Assembly: GCA_947652605.1 (NCBI GenBank)
Contig: OX393584.1
Location: 31,483,467-31,547,466, forward strand
Length of the DNA stretch: 64,000 bases
From: Elmis aenea
Lineage: Eukaryota > Arthropoda > Insecta > Coleoptera > Elmidae
Reading direction: 5' to 3'
The position numbers were made by a program, and so were the translations under genes. The first letter of the stretch is position 1, and each line of letters opens with the position of its first letter. Below are positions 60,001-64,000 of this stretch, piece after piece. A model generated the notes under the pieces. The model was not told the origin of the DNA and made no database searches. It saw only the letters and a program-made list of their open reading frames with translations.

Positions 60001-63000
60001 GATGTGAACTGAGCAAATATGTTTTAAAAAGTTATCATCATACGTTCGTAACTACAGCTTTCCTATTGTTTATAATAAATATTTGCGTTTTAACGGTGCA
60101 ATAAACAGAATAATCAATCTTTTTTAAGTTTTAATTTTATATATTTTGAAAATTGATTCTTTAGATTTGGGCCATTTTAAAAACAAAGTATTTATTGCCA
60201 GCTTAGTAAATTATAAACCTTATGAAATGTCTTTGTTTCACTAAATTCAATGTACCTACTTATAGTGCGAGTGGCTATACGTAAATAGCGCAGTAATTTG
60301 TAAATTGATTTAAAAAATTATAACTATTAGACATTCAGCCAAGAAATTACCACGCACTTTTAGTGCGCAGAAGAGTTTACATGTTTAATTATTTGAAGAA
60401 GTGAGTTCTAGCTGCACTTTTTAAACTAAAGAAGTTGGCGAATTTCTATTGAAGCCAATGGGTATGACCATTTAAAGCATTTGCAACTGAGATTGTTCTT
60501 TTTAACGATGATGATCAAGATTCCTGCATTATTATCGAAAATCGTTCTATTTACAAAATGTATGTAGTGGCAATTTTTATACTTGCAATTTTATCATATT
60601 TTAAGTTTATCAATCACTCATTTTCTTATTGATGTAGATAGTTAATAAACCAACGTAAGAAATGTTAGTTAATGTAATTTTTATCGTAAAAATTTAGATT
60701 GTTTACGCATGCATATATATCTGGTCTAGAGAATTTACTTATGAATGTATATGCGAGTTTGGCAGTTTTCCAAAACTTTAAACAAATAAATATCAAAGCC
60801 ACTTTCGTGTGCAGTGTCTAATTATAATTCCTTAGATGTTCGCACCAAAAATTTACAACCTTACGAAAATAAACACCTATGCACATTTTTCATTCAGAGA
60901 TTTACATTTTATTGATATGTTCACCGATCACAGACGCTATAAGTAGCGTTTTTTAATAGAACTTAATTTGCATAAAAAATCCATCTTTAAGTAAATGACA
61001 GAAACTTCACGGCCTTTATAACTGAAGATATTGAAATTAAGCGTGTAACCCTGAATCTTTTTTTTACAATTAATTTAAAGCCTACTATTTTAATTCTATC
61101 AAATATTATATGTTTACCTATAAATTATTATTAAAACAGCAATAATTTGAAAAGTATTAGTTTGAGACGTAAACCATACTGCATGTTTTTTTTTTAAGAC
61201 AAATCATCTACACATTAAAAAGATCAACTTATTTCTGTTTAAAATGCATCTAAAAGAACCTAACAAAACAAACACCCTTTGTATTATTTTTAAACTTCTC
61301 CGAGAACACTACAAGAGTGTTGTTAACGAAACTTTCAAAACATTTTACATTTTTTGTTGAATAAACCAGATATGAACGAAATACGCACTAGATTGACACC
61401 CTGTATAATACAGGTGTCCCACTAGTGATAATCTTTTTTGGTAAAAAGCGTATTTTAGAAAATTTGTATTCACGATGTGTCCAATATTTTACAAATTAAA
61501 TATTAATTAAAGTACAATTTTTTTACATAGTTATCTGTGAGTCTGTGAGTTTCTCTAAAATTCATTGTTCTTCATGCTTTTTATGCTGCATGTTACTGTT
61601 ACTACATAAACTCGTTGCATATTAATCATCTATGACTTGTGTCTAAGAGGTAAATAAAAAATTTACAAAACATCGTGTGTATAAATGGTACTTTTACACA
61701 TAGGTTTGTATAATGATGGACATACTATTGTATATAAAATATAATAAATTGTATATGAAATAAAAGTTTTCTAAAATTCACTTGAATTCACCAAAACATA
61801 TTAAAATATAACGGCAACATTTTATAAGGTAGGTACCTACTATCTCACAATGATCTGCTTGTATCGACAAAAAGTTTTACTTTTAAAACTAATTATTTTT
61901 TTAATAATCTAATTAATGAGAGAAAACACGGACAAAAGTTTTGATTTTATTAAAATTGATTCTATGTAAAATAATACCAATTAAATACGTGTACGTGTAT
62001 AATATCATAACCTTTTGAGGATTAAATGTGTTGTTTAAATCTTATGCCAATTACTATTTACTTATACACTCATTAAAATAAATTAAAACTTTTAAGGAAT
62101 TTCAGATCATAAGCCCAAAGATCTCAGCTAAAAATCATGTGAGAGAAGTGAGCTAAAAGAAATAAAATCTTGTTCGGCAAGGAGTTAATAAAAGAACGCA
62201 ATTCGTTCAGCATGTAATCTGATAAGGCCATTAATAAGGTGAAAATGTTTATGTTCTTCGGCAAATATCAAAGTAGATACGTTAATTGCGGTACACTCTA
62301 GAGTCTAAACCACCATTACAAACACTGAAAATAAATATATTTGATACCAGCACGTACTCCATGAATGTTCTGGTTGTAAAACGCGGTGCGGCATCTAATA
62401 TACCGCCTGTAAAATGCGCTTTTTATGAACGTTCATTTTAGGCAACAATAATATTCGTAATGTGGCGGTTTTTAATTTTTGTGATTCAACATCTTATTAA
62501 AGGACACGTATCGTAAATCTCAGTGTAGACCAACAGCATACGTTTTATACTTTTCACTTATATAACTCTTAGTACGTATAGTAAAAACAAAAATATGCAA
62601 CGTAGGACATTACTTGTTACGATAATAAACTAAGCAGGATTTGAAACAATGAGAAAATTTTTGTATAAAATTTAATTTTTCCATTTATAATTAAATCAGT
62701 TGATTATTAAACAATTCTGAGAATAATCGTAACAAAATGAAACGATCACAGATATCAATATATTTAAAATAATCACTGCACTACGCATATAGAATAAATG
62801 GTGGATATAAATTTATGGAGTGTAAGTATTTATTATTATTCCTTAACTAACAACAATTGCATTTATTGTCATAGGTGCTTGACTGAATTTGTTTTAATAA
62901 AATACACCTACGAACGCCAAGACTAAGGTGGCGATTAAAAAGTCATGGGAAGGTTTTTTTTTTCAAGTTTAATGCTTGATTTATTTTGTTGATTTACAGT

Positions 63001-63430
63001 GTAAATTTTACACTATCACATAGCATACCATGATTTTTGTTATATTTTTTAATTATACAGGGTGAGCCAAGACGAAGTATTCGACAACTCTGTTGTTGGA
63101 GACAATAAAAAAAAATGATAATAAATTTTGTGGTCATATACTTTACCGGATGTAACTCAACTCGGTACTCCCGCTTTTTTTTCTTCAGTTTTGTATTTAG
63201 TTATATGAAATTTTAGACATATGATATGTGTAAAAAACCTGATTGTTTTAACATATGTACACTATTATTTCACTTCCGGTTTAGTCGGAAATGGCCCTAA
63301 CTTTGGAAAGAGGAAGCAATTTTGATACAACGGCACCATTAAGGTTAATTTTTATAACCTCAAATAATGTTTGGACGAAAATTTATTTTTTTATTAGGTG
63401 GGCCGTGACCAGCATACATTGAATTTTACT
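57019..63430. other. no recognised gene
   Basis: AT-rich sequence with short unconvincing frames. Transposon-end motifs occur at about 59839 (TAGGGTGAGTC), 61398 (ACACCCTGTATAATACAGGTG, two ends face to face) and 63056 (TACAGGGTGAGCC). No exon, tRNA or rRNA signal seen. Confidence 0.4.
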
Positions 63431-63432
63431 AC

Positions 63433-63575
63433 GGTCTCCACAGACCGAAGCGGTGGCGGTGGCGATGGCGGTCAGATTTAATCTTAGTGAGTGAGTGAGA
63501 TCGTGCGTCCCACTTGTTTCCTAAGGTTACATCTGACCGCCACCGCCACCGCCACCGCTTCGGTCTGTGGAGACC
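63433..63575. repeat. 44-bp GC-rich snap-back hairpin
   Basis: Arms 63433-63476 and 63532-63575 are inverted copies with one mismatch (CGATGG against CCACCG step), around a 55-base loop. The arms carry GGTGGCGGTGGCG-type triplets and GGTCTCCACAGACCGAAGCG. Confidence 0.9.
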
Positions 63576-64000
63576 TTTATGTCAACAAGTGTCCAAAAAA
63601 CCGTTTTTGTAAATGTTTGTTGATATTTAGGTTACTTTAATCGGCTTTAAAGATTGCAGAATCGGTTTTTTGACAGAAAGTAAGTTTTTTTAAATGGAAC
63701 GGTGCTGGTACATGCGGTTATTTAGATAGAGCATTTTCTGACGAATTTAACAATACCAAAAACTTATATTTGTGTTGGAAATTAAATTAGAAAGCGTTGG
63801 AAATATCTTGAAAATTTGCTCTAAACTGCGAAATACAACTCATTTTTTTTCGATACACATAAGTAGTATTACAATGTTTACGGAACTAGAAAGATACGAT
63901 CGTACACTATCCGATTTTATTTAAAAATTATACTAATTACATGAAAAAAAGTTGAATAATGCTTTTTTAAGATACATAAACATTTTCAATATTGTTTTAT

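Noticed and set aside
61390..61425. ACCCTGTATAATACAGGTGTCCC considered as a regulatory palindrome
   Set aside because: More simply two transposon terminal motifs facing each other.

Overview
This is an AT-rich, intron-containing eukaryotic window, almost certainly from an insect. The support is spliceosomal exons of grainyhead (grh), Tim50 and a kinesin, plus a typical insect repeat load: jockey- and RTE-type retrotransposon 3' ends, piggyBac, mariner-like and hAT remnants, and foldback elements. The order (beetle, moth or other) cannot be fixed from the sequence. Most long open frames here are by-products of inverted repeats or antisense to the real exons.

Region 1-40.8 kb is a tandem segmental duplication of one composite module. 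Equivalent points lie at 1, 11162, 17927 and 37969, giving units of about 11.2, 6.8 and 20.0 kb and a truncated fourth. Each unit opens with a double foldback block (F1, F2). Next comes a retropepsin (LTR-retrotransposon protease) remnant carrying a hAT MITE, and then host gene fragments. Units 1 and 3 carry a Tim50 3' end (three exons, + strand) bracketed by two retropepsin blocks; unit 2 lacks that segment. All three full units then carry the 3' exons of a grainyhead-like gene on the - strand. Unit 3 has nine consecutive grh exons (25146-36234) that splice in frame and encode the DNA-binding and dimerisation regions; units 1 and 2 have only the last three exons. Beyond grh lies a first exon of a CENP-E-like kinesin (- strand): full length at 16.4 kb and shortened by five deletions, all multiples of three, at 8.6 and 37.0 kb. 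Unit 1 also holds a frameshifted THAP-domain pseudogene.

Region 40.8-64 kb is mostly non-coding: decayed transposons, MITEs and three long snap-back hairpins in the whole window (29.0, 33.3 and 63.4 kb). It includes an hAT MITE at 44.8 kb, an RTE fragment and a U2 snRNA fragment near 50 kb, a MADF-bearing element nested in a foldback at 53.9-54.8 kb, and an RTE 3' end with an 18-bp target duplication at 56.6 kb. A possible first coding exon of an unrecognised + strand gene lies at 50652-50715; if real, the rest of the window would be its first intron.

The genes do not form a pathway. The story is structural: transposon-flanked 3' ends and 5' ends of host genes were copied together, and recombination between the transposon blocks reshaped the copies. 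All calls come from reading the sequence by eye and from memory of protein families; no searches were run.
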